45,127 nucleotides of DNA from Saprospiraceae bacterium (GCA_016710625.1 JADJVK010000035.1:1-45127), one strand, 5' to 3'; positions 8,668 through 18,976 are shown, numbered from the stretch's first letter. The notes: generated by a model from the sequence alone, not told the origin. Translations and numbers: made by a program.

Positions 8668-9633
8668 ATGTCAGTATTAGTATATATCGAACACTCCAAA
8701 GGTCATTTTAAGAAAACAGCATTTGAGGCAGTTACATATGCTTCAAAGATTGCTCAACAAATGGGTACGGAATGTATTGCTTTGGTGTTAGGAGCATCTG
8801 ATCATTTAAGTGATTTAGGAAATTATGGAGCCAACAAAATTTTAAATTGCTCAGCTTCAATATTTTCTAATTTTGATAGTCAAGTTTATAGCAATTCTAT
8901 CGCAAAAGTTGCCAATGATAATGGAGCAAATCTGATAATTTTAGCAAACAGCTCCAATGGAAAAACATTAGCAGGAAGACTTTCTGTAAAATTAAAAGCT
9001 GGTTCCATCTCAGGAGCTAACAAATTACCAACTATTTCAGGAAATTCGATGATTGTTAGCAAATCAGTTTTTTCTGGAAAAGGAGTTGCGAATTATGAAA
9101 TAAAATCAGCTATTAAAATAATTTCTTTGATGGGAAATTCCATCAAGCCAGAGCAAGTTGCCAATAATGCAACTGTAGAATCCATTGTTATCCCTACTGC
9201 TACTCCAAAAATAACTGTAAAATCAGTTAAAACAGAAGAAGGAACTGTTCCATTACCAGAAGCAGAATTAGTAGTATCAGCTGGAAGAGGAATGAAAGGA
9301 CCTGAAAACTGGGGAATCATTGAAGATTTAGCATCTGCAATGGGTGCTACAACGGCTTGTTCAAGACCAGTGGCAGATGCACATTGGAGACCGCATCATG
9401 AACATGTTGGGCAGACAGGGGTAGCGATTCGCCCAAATCTATATATTGCAATAGGAATATCTGGAGCAATCCAACATTTAGCTGGAGTAAACAATTCTAA
9501 GACGATTGTTGTTATCAATAAAGATCCAGAAGCACCATTTTTCAAAGCTGCCGATTATGGAGTTTGTGGTGATTTATTTGAAATAGTGCCAAGATTAACT
9601 CAAGCAATTAAGGATTTCAAACAGAGTCACTAA
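8668..9633 (+). CDS. etfA: Electron transfer flavoprotein, alpha subunit
   Basis: A 321-residue FAD-binding subunit. The conserved C-terminal FAD domain is complete: LVVSAGRGMKGPENWGIIED (about 200-219), ACSRPVADAHW, the signature GQTGVAIRPNLYIAIGISGA (about 247-266) with IQHLAG, and INKDPEAPFFKAADYGVCGD. The N-terminal alpha/beta domain (VLVYIEHSKGHFKKTAFEAV) contacts EtfB. It is the second gene of the etfBA operon; the next gene is 153 bp downstream behind its own promoter. Confidence 0.96.
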   Translation: MSVLVYIEHSKGHFKKTAFEAVTYASKIAQQMGTECIALVLGASDHLSDLGNYGANKILNCSASIFSNFDSQVYSNSIAKVANDNGANLIILANSSNGKTLAGRLSVKLKAGSISGANKLPTISGNSMIVSKSVFSGKGVANYEIKSAIKIISLMGNSIKPEQVANNATVESIVIPTATPKITVKSVKTEEGTVPLPEAELVVSAGRGMKGPENWGIIEDLASAMGATTACSRPVADAHWRPHHEHVGQTGVAIRPNLYIAIGISGAIQHLAGVNNSKTIVVINKDPEAPFFKAADYGVCGDLFEIVPRLTQAIKDFKQSH

Positions 9634-9715
9634 TTTTTTATTGATATTTAATTAGCTGATTTGTAATAAATCATCCAATAATTGTCAGATTATTTTGTAA
9701 ATTTTGTATTCATTG

Positions 9716-9748
9716 TTGCCATGCAATGATAATAATGATTTAATTTTG
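9716..9748 (+). promoter_or_regulatory. Promoter upstream of the bifunctional nuclease gene
   Basis: TTG at 9716-9718 and TAATTTTG at 9741-9748 with a 22 bp spacer match TTG-N(17-23)-TAnnTTTG. The leader to the ATG at 9787 would be about 35 nt. Confidence 0.55.
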
Positions 9749-9786
9749 TGCTAGGATCAAAAATAGATTTGGCAATTTAAGATTTC

Positions 9787-10383
9787 ATGAAAAAAAAGAG
9801 AATAGAATTAGAGATTATCGCTTTATCGCATTCTGTAACTGCATCTCAAAATTATGCTGTGGTGTTAGGGGAGAAGGTGGGTATAAGAAGGTTGCCAATA
9901 GTTATTGGAAATTTTGAGGCTCAGGCTATCGCTGTTGCCCTTGAAAGCATGTCTCCCAATCGCCCCCTTACTCATGATTTGTTCAAAAACACCCTAGACG
10001 TTTTTAAAATCGAATTACAAGAAGTAGTCATTAACCAACTTGAGGAAGGTATTTTTTATTCCTTATTGGTTTGCAATAATAATGGAGAAACCATCGAAAT
10101 TGACGCTAGAACCAGTGATGCTATTGCAATGGCTGTTCGTTTTAATTGTCCGATTTTTACTTTTGAAAATATAATGGATGAGGCTGGAATTGTTTTGGAC
10201 AATCAAGATGCTGTCCCTCAGGCAAAAACAAACAAATCAGCCTCACAGAAACCTGGCTATAGCAGATATACCATTGAGCAATTAGAAGACGAATTGAAAA
10301 ATGTGTTAGAAGAAGAAGATTACAAAAAAGCAGCGATTATTAGGGATGAGATAAAGAAAAGAACGGAAGGAGAAGTCAGTTAA
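9787..10383 (+). CDS. Bifunctional nuclease family protein (DUF151) with UVR motif
   Basis: A 198-residue protein with two parts. Residues 1-140 form a bifunctional nuclease domain (DUF151): LGEKVGIRRLPIVIGNFEAQ, AIAVALESMSPNRPLTHDLF and DARTSDAIAMAVRFNCPIFT are the diagnostic blocks. Residues about 160-192 form a UVR motif (YTIEQLEDELKNVLEEEDYK then KAAIIRDEIKKR), like the UvrB segment that contacts UvrC. Related proteins have reported RNase and DNase activity, but the physiological substrate is unclear. The thioesterase gene follows after 9 bp, so the two are probably co-transcribed. Confidence 0.88.
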   Translation: MKKKRIELEIIALSHSVTASQNYAVVLGEKVGIRRLPIVIGNFEAQAIAVALESMSPNRPLTHDLFKNTLDVFKIELQEVVINQLEEGIFYSLLVCNNNGETIEIDARTSDAIAMAVRFNCPIFTFENIMDEAGIVLDNQDAVPQAKTNKSASQKPGYSRYTIEQLEDELKNVLEEEDYKKAAIIRDEIKKRTEGEVS

Positions 10384-10392
10384 TCTATTCAT

Positions 10393-10791
10393 ATGGAAAA
10401 CATTACGACTATACAAATTGATTGGTCAGATTTAGATGCTTATGCTCATGTGAACAATACTGTTTATTTTAGAATGGCTCAATCTGCAAGGATTCATCTG
10501 TCTGAAAAACTAGGGGTTTCAGCTACTGATACTCATTCTTTTGGTTTTATTCTTGCCGAATCAAATTGTAAATTCATCCGACAAGTTCGTTATCCAGATA
10601 CCATAAAAATAGTGACTAAAGTTTCATGGATCAAAAATTCTAGTTTCCAATTAGAGCATGAAATGTATAATGACCAACAAGAATTGGTTGCTAAAAATTA
10701 CGATATATTGGTTATGTTTGATTATCAACAAAATTCAAAGATGAATATTTCAGATGAACTGCGGTCTAAAATATTAAATTTTTCCGAATAA
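10393..10791 (+). CDS. Acyl-CoA thioesterase, 4-hydroxybenzoyl-CoA thioesterase (hotdog) family
   Basis: A 132-residue single hotdog domain. The start of the mature fold, IDWSDLDAYAHVNNTVYFRM (9-28), contains the conserved aspartate and HVNN of the 4HBT/YbgC family that hydrolyses acyl-CoA thioesters. The middle strand NCKFIRQVRYPDTIKIVTKV is also typical. It sits 9 bp after the bifunctional nuclease gene. The acyl substrate cannot be predicted. Confidence 0.85.
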   Translation: MENITTIQIDWSDLDAYAHVNNTVYFRMAQSARIHLSEKLGVSATDTHSFGFILAESNCKFIRQVRYPDTIKIVTKVSWIKNSSFQLEHEMYNDQQELVAKNYDILVMFDYQQNSKMNISDELRSKILNFSE

Positions 10792-11079
10792 AATTCTTTT
10801 CTATTTTACTCAAACTTGAGGCGTATTTTTAAGCTTTTCTGCGATTTTTTTGCTACTTTTGTGCCGCTCATTTTAAATCAAATATTGCAATTGAATTTTT
10901 AATAAGTAAATTACTTTTGAGCTAAAAATTGTACCATAATTTATTTCTAAAAATAGCTAGCCTATTTCTTCTTATAAATTTTCTTGTCCAATTCCAACCA
11001 ATTTAAGTAATAATTCTTTCAAGTATTCAATTGTTTTGGCGATGTTGAAAATGTGTATTTTTTAAGTTAAATAGCCATT
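10792..11079. other. 288 bp intergenic leader of the malic enzyme gene
   Basis: The stretch has no open frame of note. A -7-like TACTTTTG lies at 10854-10861, without a clear -33 TTG at the right distance. If it is used, the maeB transcript would have a leader of about 215 nt, long for this phylum. I see no recognisable riboswitch fold. Confidence 0.35.
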
Positions 11080-13365
11080 ATGAATATTAATAAGTTAAAA
11101 GAAGAAGCATTAGAATATCATGCAAAAGGAAGACCAGGAAAAATCGAAGTAATCCCCACCAAAGAAACATCCAATCAAAGAGATTTATCCCTTGCATATT
11201 CTCCAGGAGTTGCTGAACCCTGCCTAGAAATTGCTGAAAATATAGAAAACGTTTATAAATATACTGCAAAAGGTAATTTGGTTGCGGTAATCAGTAATGG
11301 AACTGCAGTTCTTGGTCTAGGCGATATAGGACCTGAAGCAGGCAAACCAGTGATGGAAGGAAAAGGGTTGTTATTCAAAATATATGCAGATATTGACTGT
11401 TTTGACATCGAGTTGAATACCAAAGATGTGGATCAATTTGTGAATGCTGTCAAATTAATGGAGCCAACTTTTGGAGGAATCAATTTGGAAGATATTTCCG
11501 CACCAGAATGTTTTGAAATTGAAGAAAGACTCAAAAAAGAATTGAACATTCCAGTTATGCATGATGACCAACATGGAACTGCCATCATTAGTGCAGCTGC
11601 AATTCTCAATGCATTGGAAATTGTTAATAAAGATATTTCAAAAGTGAAGTTTGTTATCAATGGTGCAGGAGCTTCCGCAATATCTTGTACTAAATTATAT
11701 AATTCTTTGGGAGCGAACAAGGAAAATATATTTATGTATGACAGCAAAGGATTGATCCATCCATCAAGAACCAATTTAGATGGTAAAAAAATAGAATTTG
11801 CAAATGATACAGTTCCTGCCAATACGAAATTAGCAGAAATTTTGAAAGGAGCGGATGTGTTTATTGGCTTGTCGAGAGGAAATATTTTGTCAAAAGATAT
11901 GGTGAAATCTATGGCAAAAGATTGTATCGTTTTTGCTATGGCAAATCCAACTCCAGAAATTAGTTACGAAGATGCCACAAGTGTTAGAGAAGATATCATC
12001 ATGGCTACAGGAAGGTCTGACTATCCTAATCAGGTTAATAATGTTCTAGGATTTCCCTATATTTTCAGAGGTGCTTTGGATGTAAGATCAAAAGTTATCA
12101 ATGAGGAAATGAAATTGGCAGCGGTGAGAGCCTTGGCTGATTTAGCCAAAAAACCAGTTCCAGAGATTGTGAATACAGCTTATGAAGGCACAAATCTAAC
12201 GTTTGGTAAATATTATATAATCCCCAAACCAGTGGATCCAAGGCTTTTAACAACGGTTGCTCCAGCAGTAGCAAAAGCAGCAATGGATAGTGGCGTTGCT
12301 CAAAATCCTATCAAAGACTGGGAAGCCTATACCCAACAGCTTTCAGCTAGATTAGGATTAGACAATACTTTGTCGAGAGTAATTACCACCAAAGCAAAAC
12401 AGTCTCCTAGAAGGGTTGTTTTTGCAGATGCAGAAAATCCATCTGTATTGAAAGCTGTTCAAATTGTGATTGAGGAGAAAATTGCTAAGCCAATTTTGAT
12501 TGGGAATAAAGATATTATTCACAAAATGATGGCTGATAATTATATCAAACTTACAAATGTTCCTATTTATGACCCAATGAAACCAAGTGGGCAAGCCGAA
12601 ATAGAAAGATTGGAGCAATTTGGTGAAATTTTATTTGAGAAAAGAAAAAGAAAAGGTTTGATCAAGACGGATGCAATGGAGCATGTCCGTAGAAGAAATT
12701 ACTTTGGTGCAATGCTAGTTGAAACGGGTGAAGCGGATGCAATGATAGCTGGTTTGACTAGAAATTTCCCTGAATCATTACGACCATCCTTAAATGTGAT
12801 CGGACCGAAATTAGGGATTAAAAAAGTAGCTGGTATGTTCATTTTGATGACAAAATTTGGTCCACTATTTTTAGCAGATACTACCATAAATTATGACCCT
12901 ACAACAGAGGAACTTGTAGAAATTGCAGAATTAACGGCAAAAGAAATTGAGAAATTCAATATCGTACCTAGAATTGCTATGTTAACTTTCTCCAATTTCG
13001 GTACTGTAAATGTTCCAGAAACGATAAAGGTTCGAAAAGCAGTGGAGATTTTGAAGCAGAAGCATCCAAAAATGATAGTGGATGGAGAAATGCAAGCACA
13101 CATGGCATTTAATGTGGATTTATTAAAACAAAATCATCCTTTCAGCGATTTGGCTGGAGGTAGAGCCAATGTTTTAATTTTTCCAAATTTGTCCTCTGCT
13201 AATATTGCTTATAATCTATTAAGAGAAGTAGCAGGTATTGAAAAAATTGGACCAATTTTGTTAGGATTGAAAAAACCAGTCCATGTATTACAATTAGGTT
13301 CTACGGCTAGAGAAATTGTTGATATGGTTTCAATCGCAGTTGTAGATGCTCAAGATAATAAATAA
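11080..13365 (+). CDS. maeB: NADP-dependent malic enzyme with C-terminal phosphotransacetylase-like domain
   Basis: A 761-residue MaeB-type enzyme that decarboxylates malate to pyruvate with NAD(P)H formation. The N-terminal half has SLAYSPGVAEPCLEI (about 34-48) with the catalytic-region tyrosine, GLGDIGPEAGKPVMEGKGLL (about 83-102), the metal-binding stretch ISAPECFEIEERL and MHDDQHGTAI, then the NAD(P) fold VINGAGASAISCTKLYNSLG. From about residue 430 a phosphate acetyltransferase-like domain follows (RRVVFADAENPSVLKAVQIV ... NVLIFPNLSSANIAYNLLRE), which in MaeB is regulatory rather than catalytic. The length matches E. coli MaeB. It ends at the shared terminator near 13.4 kb. Confidence 0.95.
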   Translation: MNINKLKEEALEYHAKGRPGKIEVIPTKETSNQRDLSLAYSPGVAEPCLEIAENIENVYKYTAKGNLVAVISNGTAVLGLGDIGPEAGKPVMEGKGLLFKIYADIDCFDIELNTKDVDQFVNAVKLMEPTFGGINLEDISAPECFEIEERLKKELNIPVMHDDQHGTAIISAAAILNALEIVNKDISKVKFVINGAGASAISCTKLYNSLGANKENIFMYDSKGLIHPSRTNLDGKKIEFANDTVPANTKLAEILKGADVFIGLSRGNILSKDMVKSMAKDCIVFAMANPTPEISYEDATSVREDIIMATGRSDYPNQVNNVLGFPYIFRGALDVRSKVINEEMKLAAVRALADLAKKPVPEIVNTAYEGTNLTFGKYYIIPKPVDPRLLTTVAPAVAKAAMDSGVAQNPIKDWEAYTQQLSARLGLDNTLSRVITTKAKQSPRRVVFADAENPSVLKAVQIVIEEKIAKPILIGNKDIIHKMMADNYIKLTNVPIYDPMKPSGQAEIERLEQFGEILFEKRKRKGLIKTDAMEHVRRRNYFGAMLVETGEADAMIAGLTRNFPESLRPSLNVIGPKLGIKKVAGMFILMTKFGPLFLADTTINYDPTTEELVEIAELTAKEIEKFNIVPRIAMLTFSNFGTVNVPETIKVRKAVEILKQKHPKMIVDGEMQAHMAFNVDLLKQNHPFSDLAGGRANVLIFPNLSSANIAYNLLREVAGIEKIGPILLGLKKPVHVLQLGSTAREIVDMVSIAVVDAQDNK

Positions 13366-13385
13366 AAAGTAATCAGTAGAAACAA

Positions 13386-13418
13386 AAAAGTCGAATAGAA
13401 TTTCTATTCGACTTTTTT
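13386..13418. terminator. Bidirectional terminator between maeB and udk
   Basis: A near-perfect inverted repeat, arms GTCGAATAGAA and TTCTATTCGAC, flanked by an A-run on the left and a T-run on the right. It therefore works as an intrinsic terminator on both strands for the convergent maeB and udk genes. Its right end lies right at the udk stop codon. Confidence 0.85.
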
Positions 13419-13419
13419 A

Positions 13420-14049
13420 TTATCTATAATCCAATAATTTGCTTTTCAAAAAATGCTCAACGACGGATAATCCAATTTCAAAATTATGATTATTATTGAT
13501 GACGATATCTGCTTTTTCTTTATGTGGTTCAATAAATTTTTCAAAAGCAGGAAGCACATGGTGTTGATAGCGATATAGAACATCTTCGATCGGATAATTT
13601 CTTTCCACCTGATCTCTAAAAATTCTTCGAATAACTTTTAAGTTCTCTTTGGCATGAATGTAAATTTTCAAATCTGTCATTTCAAAGATTTTCTTGAAAT
13701 GAAAAACAAAAAGACCTTCAACGATGATGATGGGTGCAGGTTTGAATTCTAATAATTTTGCATTTGCCTTATCATTATTAAAAGTATATTCTGTCCTATT
13801 AACAACTTTGTAATCCAATAATTTCTGAATATCATTAAAAAAATCTTTCTTTTCGATTGACCTTGGAAGATCAAAATTTAAGATGCCATTCAAATCGGAC
13901 TTTTGCTTATCTCTAGGTTTGTAATAATCGTCCTGAGAAATAATACACAAATCGTCGGTACTAAAATCTTCCCTTAATTTACGAATAAAAGAAGTTTTTC
14001 CAGACCCACTTCCACCGCAAATACCAATTAGAAAAGGTTTTTTATCCAT
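13420..14049 (-). CDS. udk: Uridine kinase
   Basis: Phosphorylates uridine and cytidine to UMP and CMP using a nucleoside triphosphate, in pyrimidine salvage. The Walker A loop GICGGSGSGKTSF is near the N terminus, followed by ISQDDYYKPRDKQ, DLNGILNFDLPRSI and IIVEGLFVFHF, all typical of the Udk/PRK family. I place the start at 14049 (MDKKPFLIG, 209 residues, the usual length); the longer frame from 14097 adds 16 residues not expected in the family. It pairs functionally with cdd and the nucleoside transporter in this window. Confidence 0.92.
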   Translation of the reverse strand: MDKKPFLIGICGGSGSGKTSFIRKLREDFSTDDLCIISQDDYYKPRDKQKSDLNGILNFDLPRSIEKKDFFNDIQKLLDYKVVNRTEYTFNNDKANAKLLEFKPAPIIIVEGLFVFHFKKIFEMTDLKIYIHAKENLKVIRRIFRDQVERNYPIEDVLYRYQHHVLPAFEKFIEPHKEKADIVINNNHNFEIGLSVVEHFLKSKLLDYR

Positions 14050-14148
14050 GAAAATATTAAAAAATGTTATGAATTGAATATTAATAAAATAGGGCACAAG
14101 AATAGTGAAATATTCTCATACCCTAAAATAAATATCTTAAAAAAATGA

Positions 14149-15610
14149 TTAATGACCGCCTTCGGCTTTTATATCATCAAAGTCTATACCTTGATCTTTT
14201 AAAATGGATTTTACCTTAATAGCAAAATATGCTAAATACGCAAAACAAATTACTCCAACTATATAACTAAATTGAATTCCTAAAATATTAGGAGATGCAA
14301 GATATCCTTGTAAATAACTTACAAATCCTCCACCCATAATCATCATAATTAAAAAACTACTTCCTTCATTTGTTTGCTTACCTAATCCAGCAACAGATAA
14401 TGTAAAGATACATGGCCATAAAGTACTACAAAATAATCCTACACTAACAAATGCAAATACACTTACCATCCCACTTGTTAACATTCCAATAATTAATGCA
14501 ACAATACCTAGAAATGAAAAAATCATCAACATCCTAGCAGGATTTCCTTTACTTATAAATATCACCAATTATCATTACAGCAATTACAAAAACATATACA
14601 TAAAAAGAACTAATATCGTGATTTGCAATTGTGTTTACTAAAATAAATACACTAAATGCAATATAAGGCATAATATATTTGAGGATTTTTTTAGTCGTTT
14701 CGCTAAAGTCAAAAGCACCAACACTGGCTGTCCATCTACCTATCATTAAACTGGCCCAATATAATGAAATAAAAGGAGCAATTTTATCAGTACTAATGCT
14801 CATTTTCTCCTTTAAATATTCAGGCAAATTACTTGCAGTAGCAACTTCAACACCAACATAAACAAAAATTCCAATCATACCCATCCATAATTGGGGATAG
14901 TTAATTGCATTCTTTTTGTGAATAACTTTTGATGTGTTTTCTGCTTCATCATCAGCTAATTTATCTAAATCAATTTTATTTGGAATAGAAGAAAATTTAA
15001 AAAAAATTGCAACTATAATAAATGCTAATCCTAATATTAAATAAGGAGTTTTAACACTTTCTATACTTGCATCAGTATTATTTGATGTTACACTTCCGAA
15101 AATTGAAAAACTGACAAGTAATGGACCTATCGTAGTGCCAAAATTGTTAATACCGCCAGCCATACTTAATCTTTGTGAGCCGGTTTTGGGATCACCCATA
15201 ACAATTGCTAATGGATTAGCTGCAATTTGTTGTAATGAAAAGCCTAGAGCTACAATAAATAAACCAGTTAACATCAAATTAAAAGAACCTGTGTTCGCAG
15301 CTGGATAAAACATAAGTGTTCCAAAAGCAGAAATTATTAAACCCACAGCTATTCCATTTTTATAACCAAGTTTGTTTAATAAATCACCTTTTATTGATTT
15401 AGATACAAATAAATATATAATTGATCCAACAGTATATGCAACATAAAAAGCCATCGATACTAATTGGCTTTGGGCTTGTGATAAACTAAATGCTTTTTTA
15501 AATACTGGAATTAAAATATCATTACTTGCAGCAACAAATCCCCAGAAAAAGAACACTATGATAAGTGTATAAAAAGAAGATTTTGAATAATTGTTTGTTG
15601 ATTCACTCAT
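14149..15610 (-). pseudogene. Sugar MFS transporter (FucP/GluP-like), split by one frameshift
   Basis: Two overlapping frames make one transporter of about 486 residues: an N-terminal part from 15610 down to 14549 (353 residues, MSESTNNYSKSSFYTLIIVF, then FWGFVAASNDILIPVFKKAF) and a C-terminal part down to 14149. The frames switch near 14556-14568, after VMIIG, where about one base is in excess. The first half shows the fucose/glucose-galactose H+ symporter pattern, including NPLAIVMGDPKTGSQRLSMA and GGINNFGTTIGPLL; the full set of about 12 helices is recovered after joining. The family imports fucose, glucose or galactose. With a complete family pattern on both sides of the shift, a sequencing error is at least as likely as real inactivation. 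A promoter lies at 15641-15668. Confidence 0.82.
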
Positions 15611-15640
15611 TTTGAAATATTAAATTTTATTTAATAACAG

Positions 15641-15668
15641 CAAATTTAATATTTATGAGATAGAAACA
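15641..15668 (-). promoter_or_regulatory. Promoter of the sugar MFS transporter
   Basis: On the minus strand TTG (15666-15668) and TAAATTTG (15641-15648) are 17 bp apart, within the Bacteroidota range. The start codon is at 15610, giving a leader of about 25-30 nt. Confidence 0.5.
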
Positions 15669-15711
15669 AATAAAAATCCAAAATAAATTGTTACATATTA
15701 TTTTAATATAA

Positions 15712-15746
15712 AAAAAATAGGCTACCTCATTGAGATAGCCTATTTT
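15712..15746 (-). terminator. Intrinsic terminator after the DUF1573 gene
   Basis: Inverted repeat with outer arms ATAGGCTA and TAGCCTAT and a short inner stem (CTC/GAG). Read on the minus strand it ends in a run of eight T. It closes the DUF1573 transcript before the promoter of the MFS transporter. Confidence 0.8.
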
Positions 15747-15765
15747 AAATATTTCCTAAAAAAGA

Positions 15766-16203
15766 TTATTTTCCTTTTGGAGACAACATTCCACCGTTAG
15801 TTGCAGGAACTCCTGCTGGATCTGCTGGCTTAGGTTTAACTTCACCTTTGATAGTTAATACTCTTGTATCTGAAGCTTCGTTTGTTGTTAAAGTGATAGA
15901 TTTAGTGAAAACACCAACTCTGTTTGTATCATAATTAACTTTGATTCTTTCAGATGCACCTGGCATAATTGGCTCTTTCGGCCACTCAGGAACTGTACAA
16001 CCACAACTTCCTCTTGCATTTTTAATAACTAAAGGCTCAGTACCTGTATTTTTAAATTTGAAATATCTTACTGGATCAGATCCTTGATCTATTGTTCCGT
16101 AATCAACTTCAGTTTTTTCGATTGACATAACTGGACCAGTTTGTGCAAACATTGCTACCGTGAATAGGCAACCAAAAACAAACAAAGACATTAATTTTTT
16201 CAT
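15766..16203 (-). CDS. DUF1573 domain periplasmic protein
   Basis: A 145-residue secreted protein. Residues 1-20 form a signal peptide (MKKLMSLFVFGCLFTVAMFA). The rest is one DUF1573 immunoglobulin-like domain: VDYGTIDQGSDPVRYFKFKN, TGTEPLVIKNARGSCGCTVP with the conserved cysteine pair, and a C-terminal strand VLTIKGEVKPK. Such proteins are common in Bacteroidota, usually as exported or envelope proteins of unknown role. It has its own terminator and is probably monocistronic. Confidence 0.88.
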   Translation of the reverse strand: MKKLMSLFVFGCLFTVAMFAQTGPVMSIEKTEVDYGTIDQGSDPVRYFKFKNTGTEPLVIKNARGSCGCTVPEWPKEPIMPGASERIKVNYDTNRVGVFTKSITLTTNEASDTRVLTIKGEVKPKPADPAGVPATNGGMLSPKGK

Positions 16204-16426
16204 TGACTAATTTTTTTTTATTTTTTACAAATAATTGTTAATTGATGATACAAAGTAAAGACAAATTTTATTTATCTGCAAACTTGTTAAATATGATTAA
16301 CAATTGATTAACAGGAAAGATGATTATTGTATTGATTATCAGTTATATAAAAATTTAAATTTTTAATAATTTATGAAATTATTTACAACTTGTTAATTTC
16401 ATATATACGAAACAATATTATTAACG

Positions 16427-16434
16427 TATTTTTG
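16427..16434 (+). promoter_or_regulatory. Candidate -7 element of the E1 dehydrogenase gene
   Basis: TATTTTTG matches TAnnTTTG and lies 43 bp before the ATG at 16478. No -33 TTG at a proper distance was seen; the nearest is at 16390-16392, which is too far. Confidence 0.35.
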
Positions 16435-16477
16435 CAGCATATATTTTAATATATATCTATAAATATCAAGTAGCGTA

Positions 16478-18911
16478 ATGGATAACTTATTGGATTTCAC
16501 GATTTTAGATGAAATTTCATCAAATAATAAATCAATTAGTGAAAATGTTCTAGAAGTTTTGAAAGATTTCTGGATTTGTTGTGTGAGTAGAGAAGCTAGT
16601 TTGTTGGCAAGAAAAGAGGTGCTTTCAGGAAAAGCAAAATTTGGAATTGTGGGAGATGGAAAGGAAGTTCCTCAGGTTGCTATGGCTAGAGCATTTAAAA
16701 AAGGTGATTTTCGATCAGGTTATTATCGTGACCAAACTTTAATGTTTGCATTAGGCATTTCAAATGTCGAACAATATTTTGCACAATTATATGCTGATAC
16801 AGAGAATGATCCATTTTCTGGGGGAAGACAAATGAACTGTCATTTTGCTACACCATTAATTGATAAAAATGGAGAGTGGACAAATCATACTGAATCCTAT
16901 AATATTACCTCTGATATCTCAAGTACAGGTGGTCAGATGGCTAGAGGTTTAGGTTTAGCAATGGCTTCCAAGAAGTATAGAGAAAGACCAGAACTATGCA
17001 AGGATAGTAAATTTTCAGACAATGGAAATGAAGTTGTTTTTTGCACAATTGGTGATGCCTCCACTTCAGAAGGTATTTTTTGGGAATCAATGAATGCAGC
17101 AGCAGTAATGCAAGTACCATTGGCTGTTTCTGTTTGGGATGATGGTTATGGAATATCTGTTCCAATTGAGTATCAAACGGTTAAATCAAGTATTTCTGAA
17201 GCTATTAAAGGGTTTGAAAGTGATAAAAATGGAGAAGGAATCTTGATATATAAAGCATTTGGTTGGAATTATCCAGAATTATGCACCATGTATGAAGCTG
17301 GTATTGAAAAAATGAGAATTGATCACAAACCTGCTTTATTTCATGTATCTGAATTGACTCAACCACAAGGACATTCAACATCTGGATCTCATGAAAGATA
17401 CAAATCTAAAGAAAGATTAGCTTGGGAAGCTGAGCATGACTGTATTAAAGTGATGAAAAATTGGATTATAGATGCTGGTCTTGCTTCAACAGATGTTGTA
17501 AATTTGATAGCAGAAAGGGCTAAAGTTATATACCAAAGAATGTAAAGATAGAGCATGGAAAAATTTCACTGAGCCAACGAAAAACGAAATATCTAACTTA
17601 ACGAATATTTTATCTAAATTAAATAATACTAGCGAAATATCAGAAATCATTAAAGAATTAAGTTCACTCTATAATCCGGTTTTAAGTGATGTTGTGAAAT
17701 TGGGAAGAAGGGCATATTATATTTTAGGTGGAAAAAAATCAGCTGATTTAAGTGATTTAAACAGTTGGCTAACAAATCAAAGCGATTTAGCAAAAAATAA
17801 ATATCATATTAATTTATATAGCGAAACCCCAAAATCAGCATTAAAAGTAAAAGAAGTAAAAAAAGTCTATTCAGAACAATCTGTTAAAAAGAATGGCTAT
17901 GAAATATTAAATGCTTTTTTTGATAAAACTTTAGGAAAAACGCCTGAGTTCATGGCATTTGGTGAAGATGTTGGTTTCATTGGTGGTGTAAATCAATCTT
18001 TCAATGGAATGCAAGAAAAGTATGGAGTTGAAAGAGTTTTTGATACCGGAATTAGAGAATGGTCAATTATAGGTCAAGGTATTGGTCTTGCCATGAGAGG
18101 ATTTAAACCTATCGCTGAAATTCAATATCTCGATTATTTAATCTATGGATTAGCACCTTTGTCTGACGATACAGCAACATTAAGATATAGAAGTAATGGC
18201 ATCCAAGCTGCTCCGATGATTGTTCGAACTAGAGGACATCGATTAGAAGGGATATGGCATGCTGGCTCACCATTGGGAATGATATTGAACACTTTAAGAG
18301 GTATGTATATTTTGACTCCTCGAAATTTCGTTCAAGCTGCCGGTCTTTATAATACCATGTTGCAATCAGATGATCCAGCAATTTTGATTGAATGTTTGAA
18401 TGGCTATAGACTTAAAGAAATATTACCGGATAATATTGGTGAATATACCGTTCCATTAGGTGTTCCTGATATTTTAAACGAAGGGTCAGATATTACTTTG
18501 GTTACATACGGTTCATGTGTTAGAGTCGCTAATGAAGCTGTGCTTTTACTTCAAAATATGGATATTTCAGTCGAACTGATTGATGTTCAGACTTTAATGC
18601 CATTTGATGTTCATCATTTGATTCAAAAATCAATAAAAAAGACAAATCGTTTAGTTATCCTAGATGAAGATATTTCTGGAGGTGCAAGTAGTTTCATTAT
18701 GCAACAAATTATAGAAATACAAGATGCTTTTAAATATTTAGATGCAAAACCAATTTGTATTACAGCAACGGATCATCGTACCCCTTTTGGGTCAGATGGT
18801 GATTATTTTTGTAAACCAAATACTGAAGACGTTGTTGAAACAATTTATAAAATAATGTCCGAATCAGATGTGAAGAAATACAACACTGATTTGGTGTCAA
18901 TATTAAGATAA
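16478..18911 (+). pseudogene. Fused E1 alpha/beta 2-oxoacid dehydrogenase, split by one frameshift
   Basis: Two frames, 16478-17545 (alpha) and 17694-18911 (beta), belong to one thiamine-diphosphate E1 of about 810 residues. Removing one base in GTTATATACC near 17527-17531 restores AKVYTKECKDRAWKNFTEP and an open linker across the 148 bp gap; the total length 2434 is 3n+1. The alpha part shows KAKFGIVGDGKEVPQVAMAR, DFRSGYYRDQTLMFALG and the cofactor site FCTIGDASTSEGIFWESMNA. The beta part shows FMAFGEDVGFIGGVNQSFNG and the transketolase C-terminal domain (TLVTYGSCVRVANEAVLLL). The family decarboxylates branched-chain 2-oxoacids or pyruvate; which one cannot be decided. No E2 or E3 gene is adjacent. 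An essential-looking enzyme with a single shift points to a sequence error. Confidence 0.88.
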
Positions 18912-18976
18912 TTAAAAGTGTAACAATAGCAATATATCATACGTTATCCAAATATTAATTTCTAATAAAATAAGTT

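Noticed and set aside
17520..17700. Programmed frameshift in the E1 gene
   Set aside because: The site has no slippery sequence or pseudoknot-like structure that I can see, and similar shifts occur in unrelated genes.
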